Source: Lachnospiraceae bacterium (GTDB taxonomy: Bacteria > Bacillota > Clostridia > Lachnospirales > Lachnospiraceae). From it: DNA of 6,150 bases. Where the stretch lies: positions 1 to 6,150 of the forward strand of contig VSNO01000216.1 of assembly GCA_009774375.1 (NCBI GenBank), given 5' to 3'. Of this stretch, positions 1 through 6,121 are shown piece by piece; position 1 is the first letter of the stretch; every line of letters begins with the position of its first letter. Under the pieces are notes generated by a model that ran no database searches, had not been told where the DNA came from, and saw nothing but the letters and a program-made list of their open reading frames with translations. Both the position numbers and the translations under genes were made by a program.

Positions 1-88
1 TATCATTGAAAACTACCTTGCTGGAATTATTGTTGTGTAAAAGTTTTCCGATCTTTCTTGTTTTATCTAAAAGTTGTACACTCACCAT
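1..88 (-). CDS. codY: CodY, GTP/branched-chain amino acid-sensing transcriptional repressor (N-terminal 29 codons only)
   Basis: Only the first 29 codons are present; the gene runs off the low-coordinate edge. The visible residues include VSVQLLDKTRK followed by HNNNSSKVVFND, which match the start of clostridial CodY and lead into its GAF-type ligand-binding domain. CodY is a cytoplasmic dimeric repressor of nutrient-limitation genes in Firmicutes; it senses isoleucine-type branched-chain amino acids and, in many species, GTP. Neither the ligand pocket nor the C-terminal winged helix is in the window. The start could be the ATG at 86-88 or the adjacent in-frame GTG at 83-85. GTG would give the common MSVQLLDK start, whereas ATG is the stronger start codon and lies 6 nt from a GGAGG. 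The gene is separated from topA by a strong terminator and has its own likely promoter. The family call is secure despite the truncation. Confidence 0.96.
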   Translation of the reverse strand, partial: MVSVQLLDKTRKIGKLLHNNNSSKVVFND

Positions 89-94
89 AGTAAA

Positions 95-99
95 CCTCC
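95..99 (-). promoter_or_regulatory. codY ribosome binding site
   Basis: On the minus strand this reads GGAGG, a perfect Shine-Dalgarno core. It is 6 nt from the ATG at 86-88 and 9 nt from the in-frame GTG at 83-85, so it supports the CodY reading frame but does not fully decide between the two starts. Confidence 0.85.
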
Positions 100-194
100 A
101 AGTCATTCTATTCTTCGCAGCCATCTGGAACTCCTGGTCATCCGGCAGTTTCCATTTTCAACTCATCCACAAAAACAGTTGTATTTATAGGGAA

Positions 195-223
195 ATTTTA
201 ACATACGGTAATCCATTTTTCAA
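195..223 (-). promoter_or_regulatory. Likely codY promoter (sigma-A type, extended -10)
   Basis: The minus strand shows a -35 TTGAAA at 218-223, a 17-nt spacer, and a -10 TAAAAT at 195-200 directly preceded by TGT, giving an extended -10. Transcription would start near position 188, leaving a leader of about 100 nt before the codY start. I found no riboswitch or strong attenuator in that leader. The assignment rests on motif match and spacing only. Confidence 0.6.
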
Positions 224-303
224 TAGTTCGGGTCAATAATTCCAGAATACTTCACAATTTAATCAATTTTTTATAAACGTATCATAATTCTGATCATTGG
301 TGG

Positions 304-327
304 AATTTCCAAAATATTTCGAAAAAA
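304..327. promoter_or_regulatory. Pair of overlapping CodY-box-like sequences upstream of codY
   Basis: Read on the plus strand, 304-318 (AATTTCCAAAATATT) matches the 15-nt CodY consensus AATTTTCWGAAAATT at 12 positions. The stretch 313-327 (AATATTTCGAAAAAA) matches at 10. The two overlap by exactly 6 nt, which is the arrangement described for high-affinity B. subtilis CodY sites. They lie about 80 nt upstream of the predicted codY -35 and overlap the T-tract of the topA terminator, so AT-richness alone could explain part of the match. CodY autoregulation is an inference. Confidence 0.35.
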
Positions 328-371
328 CAAAAATTTTCCGGCATGTCCTTCTGCAGCACATGCCGGAAAAT
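321..371 (-). terminator. Intrinsic terminator after topA
   Basis: A perfect 14-bp inverted repeat (333-346 and 358-371) has an 11-nt loop. On the minus strand the second arm runs directly into a T-rich tract, TTTTTGTTTTTT (322-333). The stem is GC-rich in the middle (CCGGCATGT) with A/T outer pairs. It starts 12 nt past the topA stop codon, so it should end the topA transcript and insulate codY. Confidence 0.93.
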
Positions 372-383
372 CCTGATGAAACA

Positions 384-2471
384 CTATTGAGCCACCGCCT
401 TGTCGCTCTCTGTTTTTTTCACAAATCCACACTGTTCATCCGCACAGACAAGCTTGTTTCCCTTCACGAGCATGATGCCGCCGCACCGCTCACACTTCTC
501 TTTGGACGGCCGCTGCCACACCATGAAGTCGCACTCCGGTATCGCCTCACATCCATAGTACCTCCTGCCTTTTTTCGTCTTGCGCACGACGACCTCCCTG
601 CCGCATTTCGGACAGGTCACGCCGATCTTCTCGAAATAGGGTTTTGTGCTCCTGCACTCGGGAAATCCCGGACAGGCGAGGAACTTGCCATGCGGTCCGT
701 ACTTGATGACCATATTCCTGCCGCACACATCGCACACCTCGTCCGACACTTCGTCCGCGATCTCGACCTCGTCCAGCTCTTTCTCCGCCTTCTTCACCGC
801 CTCGTCGAGATCGGGATAAAAGTTTGCCACCACCGTCTTCCACCCGACTGTGCCCGTCTCCACCTTGTCGAGCAGAGCCTCGAGATTGGCCGTGAAATTC
901 ACATCGACGATAGTCGGGAACGCATCCTTCATCATGTTGTTGACCACCTCGCCAAGCTCGGACACATAGAGATTTTTGTCCTCCTTGACCACATAGCGCC
1001 TCGCCATGATCGTCGTGATCGTCGGCGCATATGTGCTCGGACGGCCAATCCCGAGCTCCTCGAGCGCACGCACGAGCGATGCCTCCGTATAGTGTGCCGG
1101 CGGCTGGGTAAAATGCTGTTTCGGATCAAACGACTCGAGTGACAGCTTCGTGTCTTTTGTGATATCCTTCGCCAATGTGTTGGAATCCGCCTTCTCCTCG
1201 TCCACTTCCCTGTAGACACTCATAAATCCTTCGAAACTGAGCTTTGATGCCGACACTGTGAACCGATGTCCGTTCGCATCGATCCTTATGGAGGTCGTCT
1301 CATATTTTGCCGGCGTCATGCGGCTTGCCGTAAAACGCTTCCAGATCAGCTGATACAGGCGGAACTGATCACGGCTCAGGGACTCTTTGAGATCCGCCGG
1401 CGTGTTGCTGATATCTGTCGGGCGGATCGCCTCGTGCGCGTCCTGTATCTTCTGATCCTTCTTCTTCTCCGCCACAACCTCCGCGGCATACTGCTCCCCG
1501 TAATTCCTGGCGATATATTCCCTGGAAGCTGTCACAGCCTCGTCAGAAACCCTGGTGGAATCTGTTCTGAGATAGGTGATGATACCGACAGTCCCCTGCC
1601 CTTTCAGTTCCACGCCCTCGTAGAGCTGCTGCGCCAGACGCATTGTCTTCTGCGTCGAGAAATTGAGCGCCTTGCTCGCCTCCTGCTGGAGCGTGGACGT
1701 CGTAAAAGGCGTGGGCGCCTTCCTGACGCGTTCCCCTTTCCTGATATCCTTCACCTCAAAATCCGCATGTTCCAGGTCTTTGAGCACTTTGTCCATCTCC
1801 TCTTTGGAGGAGATCTCTGTCTTTTTGTCACCGACTCCATAGTACTTTGCGACCAGCGGTTTTTTCTCGCCCCTGACCTTCAATGACGCATCGAGCGTCC
1901 AGTACTCCTCCGGGATGAACGCGTTGATCTCATCCTCCCTGTCACAGATGATCCGCAGCGCCACCGACTGTACCCGGCCCGCGCTCAGTCCCCGCTTGAT
2001 CTTTGCCCACAGAAGCGGCGAGATGCGGTACCCCACCATTCTGTCCAGCATGCGCCTCGCCTGCTGCGCGTCCACGAGGCTCATATCGATCTCCCTCGGA
2101 TTCTTGAGGGACTCCTTGACTGCATTCTTTGTGATCTCGTTAAATGTGATGCGGTATACCTTTTTGTCCTCCAGTTTCAGGGCGATATACAGATGCCACG
2201 AGATCGCCTCCCCCTCGCGGTCAGGGTCCGTCGCGAGATAGATCTTATCAGCCTTCTTGACTTCCTTCCTGAGTTTTGCCAGGATATCTCCCTTGCCGCG
2301 TATCGTTATATACTTGGGTTCATAATCATTGTCCGCATCAAATCCGAGCTGGCTCTTGGGCATATCGCGCACATGGCCGTTGCTTGCCATGACCTCATAA
2401 TTTGCACCCAGAAATTTTTTGATCGTCTTTACCTTCGCAGGCGACTCCACTATCACTAAATACTTTGCCAT
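384..2471 (-). CDS. topA: DNA topoisomerase I (type IA), TopA
   Basis: This cytoplasmic enzyme relaxes negative supercoils by cutting one strand through a 5'-phosphotyrosine link and passing the other strand through. The 695 residues match the usual Firmicute TopA length. The TOPRIM domain is at the N-terminus, with Glu9 in VESPAK and the metal-binding acidic triad Asp82, Asp84 and Glu86 in TDPDREGEA. The catalytic tyrosine is Tyr300 in ITYLRTDS, followed by Arg302. QQARRMLDR (136-144) and GLSAGRVQS (161-169) are typical core motifs. The C-terminus carries three four-cysteine zinc ribbons: Cys580/583/600/606, Cys620/623/641/647 and Cys660/663/676/681. The ATG at 2469-2471 is preceded by AGAGGTGGG and gives the standard MAKYLVIVESPAK start. 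The gene is intact, lies downstream of dprA with its own likely promoter, and ends at a strong terminator. Confidence 0.98.
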   Translation of the reverse strand: MAKYLVIVESPAKVKTIKKFLGANYEVMASNGHVRDMPKSQLGFDADNDYEPKYITIRGKGDILAKLRKEVKKADKIYLATDPDREGEAISWHLYIALKLEDKKVYRITFNEITKNAVKESLKNPREIDMSLVDAQQARRMLDRMVGYRISPLLWAKIKRGLSAGRVQSVALRIICDREDEINAFIPEEYWTLDASLKVRGEKKPLVAKYYGVGDKKTEISSKEEMDKVLKDLEHADFEVKDIRKGERVRKAPTPFTTSTLQQEASKALNFSTQKTMRLAQQLYEGVELKGQGTVGIITYLRTDSTRVSDEAVTASREYIARNYGEQYAAEVVAEKKKDQKIQDAHEAIRPTDISNTPADLKESLSRDQFRLYQLIWKRFTASRMTPAKYETTSIRIDANGHRFTVSASKLSFEGFMSVYREVDEEKADSNTLAKDITKDTKLSLESFDPKQHFTQPPAHYTEASLVRALEELGIGRPSTYAPTITTIMARRYVVKEDKNLYVSELGEVVNNMMKDAFPTIVDVNFTANLEALLDKVETGTVGWKTVVANFYPDLDEAVKKAEKELDEVEIADEVSDEVCDVCGRNMVIKYGPHGKFLACPGFPECRSTKPYFEKIGVTCPKCGREVVVRKTKKGRRYYGCEAIPECDFMVWQRPSKEKCERCGGIMLVKGNKLVCADEQCGFVKKTESDKAVAQ

Positions 2472-2583
2472 ATCCCACCTCTACCCATTCCTTCTATATT
2501 ATAAGACCATCTGTGTCCGCGCCGGCCATTTCTTACCGGGTATAGCATACAGATCGCCTCAGTCCGTTTGACTTACGTTCACC

Positions 2584-2612
2584 ACTATAACCCAATTTTC
2601 CAATCGTGGCAA
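2584..2612 (-). promoter_or_regulatory. Likely topA promoter (sigma-A type)
   Basis: The minus strand shows a -35 TTGCCA at 2607-2612, a 17-nt spacer, and a -10 TATAGT at 2584-2589, beginning 8 nt past the dprA stop codon. The start would be near 2577, leaving a leader of about 105 nt. A perfect TATAAT also occurs closer to the gene at 2498-2503, but no recognisable -35 lies at the right distance from it. No terminator is visible between dprA and topA, so read-through transcription is also likely. Confidence 0.55.
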
Positions 2613-2620
2613 GTAAAATT

Positions 2621-3769
2621 TTAGAAAATATTATCAGAAATTTCGTCCCATATACGCTCGTACTGTCTGTTCCGGCATCGGATAAAGCCTTTTAATTCCA
2701 GTTCCACCAGCCCCTGACAGATCTGAGGTATCGTACAGGCACTCTTGTTTTCCCGAAGTCTGGCGACGATCTCATCCTGTGCGGTCGGCAGCATTTCGAG
2801 GACGGCGTACACCTCCTGTGCCGCCCGCGAAAGGTTTCCCGGCGGCTGTCCCTGCCGCCTCCTGGCCGGTTTATTCAGGATCGCCTCCCAGCGCATATCG
2901 TCAATAATGTCCTCCGGCGTAAACGCGGCCGCAGCCCCCTGACGGATCAGGCGGTTACAGCCCATGCTGAGGCTGTCGGTGCATCTTCCCGGCACCGTAT
3001 ACACTTCCCTGCCCTGCTCCAGTGCCATGTCCACCGTGATCAGTGTCCCGCTCTTCTCGCGCGCTTCCACGACGAGCACCACATCCGACAGCGCGCTGAT
3101 GATGCGGTTTCTCGGCGGAAAAAGGGCTGGTCTCGGCTCCATCCGGGGCGGATACTCCGACAGCACTCCCCCGCTCTCCAGCAGCTGTCTGTAGAGGGGT
3201 TCATTGCTCCGAGGGTACACGATATCGACGCCGCATCCCAGCACCGCATAGGAGCTGCCACCCGCCTTCAATGCCGCCGACTGGCTGATGCCGTCTATCC
3301 CCGCCGCCATACCGCTTATGACATCCACACCGCGCTCCGCAAACCCCCTTGCAAACCGTTCAGCCATGACTCTTCCATATTCACTGCACTTCCTTGCCCC
3401 GACCACTGCCACCGCAGGTATCCTTTCATCGGGAAGCCTCCCTCTGTAAAAGATCCCGAACGGCGGATCGGGTATCTTTGCAAGCTTTGCCGGAAATCCA
3501 GATGCCTGACAGTACGTATAGCCGATGCCGGCCTCTGCGAGATGATCCCACACTTTCTGCGGTGTACAGCGTTTCCTGTGCTGCAGAAACCGCTCACAGC
3601 CCTGGAGTCCCATGACCGCGGCAAGTTGTCCTTCTGCCAGCTCATAGATCCCCTGCGCGCTTCCTGCCATGGCAAGCAGCCTGTATTTCGTCCCGCTCGT
3701 GATCCAGTATATGGTATCAAGCCACGCCGCATATATTTTCTGTTCCAATTCATTCCGATCTTCCATCAT
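2621..3769 (-). CDS. dprA: DNA-processing protein DprA (Smf)
   Basis: DprA binds incoming single-stranded DNA and loads RecA during natural transformation; the family is also widespread in bacteria not known to be transformable. The 382 residues show an N-terminal SAM/HhH-like region (about 1-100), then the Rossmann-like DprA core (about 100-295). Its motifs are VGARKCSEYG (123-132), SGMAAGIDG (152-160), GVDIVYPRSN (180-189), the FPPRNRII segment (217-224) and EKSGTLIT (238-245). A winged-helix-like C-terminal domain follows (about 310-375). The usual histidine after the GID motif (GID..AH) is Gln163 here; this is tolerated in other DprA proteins as far as I recall. The start is ATG at 3767-3769, immediately after the comM stop, with a second in-frame ATG next. 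No good Shine-Dalgarno sequence is placed for either, which suggests translational coupling to comM. The gene appears intact. Confidence 0.97.
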   Translation of the reverse strand: MMEDRNELEQKIYAAWLDTIYWITSGTKYRLLAMAGSAQGIYELAEGQLAAVMGLQGCERFLQHRKRCTPQKVWDHLAEAGIGYTYCQASGFPAKLAKIPDPPFGIFYRGRLPDERIPAVAVVGARKCSEYGRVMAERFARGFAERGVDVISGMAAGIDGISQSAALKAGGSSYAVLGCGVDIVYPRSNEPLYRQLLESGGVLSEYPPRMEPRPALFPPRNRIISALSDVVLVVEAREKSGTLITVDMALEQGREVYTVPGRCTDSLSMGCNRLIRQGAAAAFTPEDIIDDMRWEAILNKPARRRQGQPPGNLSRAAQEVYAVLEMLPTAQDEIVARLRENKSACTIPQICQGLVELELKGFIRCRNRQYERIWDEISDNIF

Positions 3770-5314
3770 TTACCAGTTCCAATACCCTTTGTCATTGATC
3801 CTATAGCAGACCGCCTCACTGATGTGCTCTGTGCCGATGTCATCCTGCCCGTCCAGGTCCGCGATGGTTCTCGCCACCTTTATAATTTTATGATATGCAC
3901 GCGCTGACAGATTCATCATGGTAAATATTTCCTCCATCATCTCCTGTTCGCTGGTCCCAAGCCTGCAGTACTCCCTGATATCGCCGGAGCGGAGCTCCGC
4001 GTTGAACCGATAGCGCGTCCCCCTGTAGCGGCGTTCCTGGCGGTCTCTGGCCTGCGCAACGCGCTCCCGGATGGCGGCGCTGCCCTCATTGTGCATATCC
4101 GCAGAGAGCTGCCTGATATCCACTCTTGGCGCCTCTGTGACGACATCGATCCTGTCCAGGATCGGTCCTGATATCCTTGACAGATATTTTCTGACCTCCG
4201 CCTCTGAACACGTACACCGGTTCCTGTCCGGAAAATACCCGCACGGGCAGGGATTCATCGCCGCCACCAGCATGAAATCCGCCGGATATACAAAGTTTCC
4301 ATAAGTCCTGGCAATGTGGATACGCTTGTCCTCCAGGGGCTGCCTCAGAATTTCGATCGTGTTATGGCGAAACTCCGGAAGCTCGTCCATAAAGAGAACT
4401 CCCCTGTGCGCCAATGATATGACACCGGGTCTGGGGATCCTCCCTCCGCCTGCAAGCGCCTGTTCGGAGATCGTGTGGTGCGGATCGAGAAACGGCCTCC
4501 TCGTGATCAGCGCCCTGTCGTCATCCAGCTGTCCCGCCACACTGTATATCGTGGAGACTTCAAGGCTCTCTTCCCTGGACAAGACCGGCAGTATCGTCGG
4601 TATCCGCTTTGCGATCATGGTCTTGCCGGATCCCGGCGGACCGATCATCAAAATATGGTGGAATCCTGCCGCAGCAACTTCCACCGCGCGCTTTACAGCC
4701 TCCTGTCCATTGATCTCCGCAAAATCCAGATCCGTGTCCGGCACGCCAAAGGATTCGATCCGTGTCTGTCCGGCGGGAGCGATCTTTTGCGGCTTGCGCT
4801 CCTCGACCTCCTGCAGATATGCGATCGTCTGTGACAGGCTGCCCACTCCGATGATCTCGATGCCGTCGATAACCGCGCCCTCACGCACGTTTGCCGTCGG
4901 TACGATACACCGCTTCATACACTCCTGTCTCGCTTTCTGCACAATGGGCAGCACTCCTCTGACCGCACGCACTTCTCCGTCCAGTCCCAGCTCCCCCAGG
5001 ATCAGGGTATCCCGTATGCCCTCCTCCGGTATCAATCCAAGGGACACGAGAATGCCGACCGCGATCGGAAGATCATAGGACGCCCCTTCCTTTCTCATCT
5101 CCGCCGGCGAGATGCTGACCGTGAGCCGCATAGGAGGTATTTGAACGGAGGCATTTTTGAGTGCCACCCTGACGCGCTCCTTTGCCTCCCTTACCTCGCT
5201 GCTCAGCTGCCCTACCATCTCAAAACCCGGCATCCCTCTTGACGCATCGACTTCCACCGCCGCAAGCATGCTCTCGATACCGCTGACGGCACCTGTAATC
5301 ACTCTGCTATACAT
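3770..5314 (-). CDS. comM: YifB/ComM family Mg-chelatase-like AAA+ ATPase
   Basis: Members are hexameric AAA+ ATPases; Vibrio ComM is a helicase that promotes branch migration when transforming DNA is integrated. The 514 residues are full length for the family. The N-terminal S5/Lon-protease-like ChlI-type domain spans about 20-165, including GELGLDGEVRAVRGVLP (107-123). The AAA+ domain follows with Walker A GPPGSGKT (225-232) and Walker B VLFMDE (306-311). A CxC...CxC pair (Cys356/358/367/369) in NPCPCGYF and RCTCS is typical of this family and may bind metal. SGPILDRID (382-390) is the conserved stretch after it, and a Mg_chelatase_C helical domain ends the protein. The ATG at 5312-5314 lies 9 nt from AAAGGAG (5324-5330). 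The stop codon abuts the dprA ATG, and pairing with dprA supports a role in DNA uptake or recombination. Whether this organism is transformable cannot be told from the window. Confidence 0.95.
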   Translation of the reverse strand: MYSRVITGAVSGIESMLAAVEVDASRGMPGFEMVGQLSSEVREAKERVRVALKNASVQIPPMRLTVSISPAEMRKEGASYDLPIAVGILVSLGLIPEEGIRDTLILGELGLDGEVRAVRGVLPIVQKARQECMKRCIVPTANVREGAVIDGIEIIGVGSLSQTIAYLQEVEERKPQKIAPAGQTRIESFGVPDTDLDFAEINGQEAVKRAVEVAAAGFHHILMIGPPGSGKTMIAKRIPTILPVLSREESLEVSTIYSVAGQLDDDRALITRRPFLDPHHTISEQALAGGGRIPRPGVISLAHRGVLFMDELPEFRHNTIEILRQPLEDKRIHIARTYGNFVYPADFMLVAAMNPCPCGYFPDRNRCTCSEAEVRKYLSRISGPILDRIDVVTEAPRVDIRQLSADMHNEGSAAIRERVAQARDRQERRYRGTRYRFNAELRSGDIREYCRLGTSEQEMMEEIFTMMNLSARAYHKIIKVARTIADLDGQDDIGTEHISEAVCYRINDKGYWNW

Positions 5315-5337
5315 CCATTGTTGCTCCTTTATAATTA

Positions 5338-5362
5338 TGTGTTATCTGTCATATATAACACA
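5338..5362. repeat. Inverted repeat over the comM promoter start region
   Basis: TGTGTTAT at 5338-5345 pairs perfectly with ATAACACA at 5355-5362, an 8-bp dyad separated by 9 nt. It covers part of the predicted -10 and the expected start site of comM. No T-tract follows on the minus strand, so it does not look like an intrinsic terminator; an operator or a short leader hairpin is possible. The dyad is visible; any function is inferred. Confidence 0.45.
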
Positions 5363-5380
5363 ATTAAATCCGTAAAACAA
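5352..5380 (-). promoter_or_regulatory. Likely comM-dprA promoter (sigma-A type, extended -10)
   Basis: The minus strand reads -35 TTGTTT (5375-5380), a 17-nt spacer, and -10 TATATA (5352-5357) immediately preceded by TGT, an extended -10. Transcription would begin near 5345, about 30 nt ahead of the comM start codon, with the AAAGGAG ribosome binding site between them. Confidence 0.55.
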
Positions 5381-5381
5381 C

Positions 5382-5423
5382 TGAAATGTAAAAATTAGCA
5401 CTCGAAATGTAAAAATCAGCACA
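5382..5423. repeat. Two-copy 21-bp tandem repeat between the sigma gene and comM
   Basis: Unit one (5382-5402) and unit two (5403-5423) are identical at 18 of 21 positions, with a shared core GAAATGTAAAAAT and a shared AGCAC. On the minus strand each unit reads GTGCTRATTTTTACATTTC. The array starts 3 nt after the sigma-gene stop codon and ends 1 nt before the predicted comM -35. Tandem copies of this kind near a TGT end are reminiscent of IS21-family element termini, but no transposase gene and no opposite end are in the window. Paired binding sites for a regulator are the alternative. Confidence 0.7.
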
Positions 5424-5426
5424 CTT

Positions 5427-6086
5427 TTAACACAGTTTTTCCGCTTCCAGGCCCGCTCTCAGTTTTCCAAGAGCCTTCTTCTCGATCCGGGATACATAGC
5501 TTCTGGAGATCCCCAGCAGTTTCCCGATATCCCTCTGTGTCATCTCCTCACCGGTAAAATTTTTTCCCAGAATGCCATACCGCATCCTTATGATCTCTCG
5601 TTCCCTGTCGTCCAGTTTTTCCTCGATCAGCCGGGACAGACACCCCAGTTTTGCCATCATATCCATGTCGTCCACGATATCGCGCTGTTCCTGCTCGCAG
5701 ACATCGATCAGATTGATCTCATTTCCCTCCTTGTCTGTTCCGATCGGTTCATACAGCGATACCTCGCGCGTCACTTTCTTTCTTGCCCGAAACATCATCA
5801 ACAGCTCATTGTCAATACATCTTGCCGCATAAGTGGCAAGCCTGCTGCCCTTCTCTGCCTTGAAGGTGTTCACTGCCTTGATCAGCCCTATGGTTCCTAT
5901 GGAGATCAGATCCTCCATATCCTCACCGCACCCCATGTACTTCTTTGACACGTGCGCCACCAGACGCAGATTTCTCTCGATCAAAATCTGCCTTGCCCTA
6001 TGGGCTGCTTCCAAATCCTCGCTGTTCATTGCTTCCAGGTACAAGGTCTCCTCCTTGGCAGATAACGGTTGCTCAAAGGTTTTCAA
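5427..6086 (-). CDS. sigK: Sporulation sigma factor, sigma-K family, without a pro-sequence
   Basis: This is a group 3-like sigma-70 factor of 219 residues that directs RNA polymerase, by family in the mother cell late in sporulation. Region 2 is clear in ILIERNLRLVAHVSKKY (34-50), EDLISIGTIGLIKAVNTF (58-75) and RLATYAARCIDNELLMMFRARKK (82-104). EPIGTDKEGNEINLIDV (113-129) is characteristic of sigma-K. Region 4 holds a helix-turn-helix around TQRDIGKLLGISRSYVSRIEKKAL (183-206). The segment before ILIERNL is about four residues longer than in B. subtilis sigma-K. The start is TTG at 6084-6086, giving MKTFEQPLS, which aligns near the mature N-terminus of B. subtilis sigma-K. An in-frame stop 11 codons upstream rules out a long pro-sequence. 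The gene is uninterrupted, with no skin-like element. Sigma-E is less likely because the sequence after region 2 fits sigma-K better; a sigma-K paralogue with another role is possible. Confidence 0.85.
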   Translation of the reverse strand: MKTFEQPLSAKEETLYLEAMNSEDLEAAHRARQILIERNLRLVAHVSKKYMGCGEDMEDLISIGTIGLIKAVNTFKAEKGSRLATYAARCIDNELLMMFRARKKVTREVSLYEPIGTDKEGNEINLIDVCEQEQRDIVDDMDMMAKLGCLSRLIEEKLDDREREIIRMRYGILGKNFTGEEMTQRDIGKLLGISRSYVSRIEKKALGKLRAGLEAEKLC

Positions 6087-6092
6087 GAAATG

Positions 6093-6097
6093 CCCCC
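6093..6097 (-). promoter_or_regulatory. Ribosome binding site deciding the TTG start of the sigma gene
   Basis: The minus strand reads GGGGG followed by the 6-nt spacer CATTTC and then TTG. No ATG or GTG lies between this G-run and the conserved start of the protein, and the reading frame closes at a TAA (6117-6119). TTG at 6084-6086 is therefore the best-supported start, although GGGGG is a less standard Shine-Dalgarno core than GGAGG. Confidence 0.6.
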
Positions 6098-6112
6098 AGG
6101 ACTCAGTTATTC

Positions 6113-6121
6113 TATTTTATG
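6113..6121 (-). promoter_or_regulatory. Possible sigma-E/sigma-K-type -10 element ahead of the sigma gene
   Basis: The minus strand reads CATAAAATA. It fits the sigma-K -10 consensus CATAnnnTA fully and the sigma-E -10 CATACAnT at 7 of 8 positions. A start near 6107 would leave a leader of about 20 nt that includes the ribosome binding site. I could not find a convincing -35 for sigma-E or sigma-K, nor a good sigma-A pair. B. subtilis sigK is known to be transcribed by sigma-E and then sigma-K, which fits. Confidence 0.4.

Noticed and set aside
6..239. Plus-strand open frame of 77 codons over the codY start
   Set aside because: It is antisense to the conserved CodY N-terminus and the codY leader. 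The hydrophobic stretch comes from the AT-rich leader, not from a credible membrane peptide.
241..248. TTCCAGAA-like sequence in the topA-codY spacer considered as a CodY box
   Set aside because: The two half-sites are separated by two bases instead of one, so it does not fit the TTCWGAA core.
297..1142. Long plus-strand open frame of about 281 codons opposite the end of topA
   Set aside because: It lies antisense to the zinc-ribbon and C-terminal part of topA, starts at TTG without a ribosome binding site, runs through the terminator hairpin, and its His/Arg/Leu-rich translation resembles no family I know. It is a shadow of the GC-rich topA codons.
2498..2503. Perfect TATAAT on the minus strand close to the topA start
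   Set aside because: No acceptable -35 (the position holds GCCGGC-like sequence) and no TG extension precede it, so I prefer the TTGCCA-17-TATAGT pair further upstream. It could still be a minor start.
4314..5078. Plus-strand open frame of about 254 codons opposite comM
   Set aside because: It is fully antisense to the conserved AAA+ core of comM, and its Ser/Arg/Pro-rich translation has no recognisable domain. No promoter or ribosome binding site was evident.
5338..5362. Inverted repeat considered as a terminator for the sigma gene
   Set aside because: The stem is AT-rich and short, and no T-tract follows on the minus strand. It overlaps the comM promoter instead.
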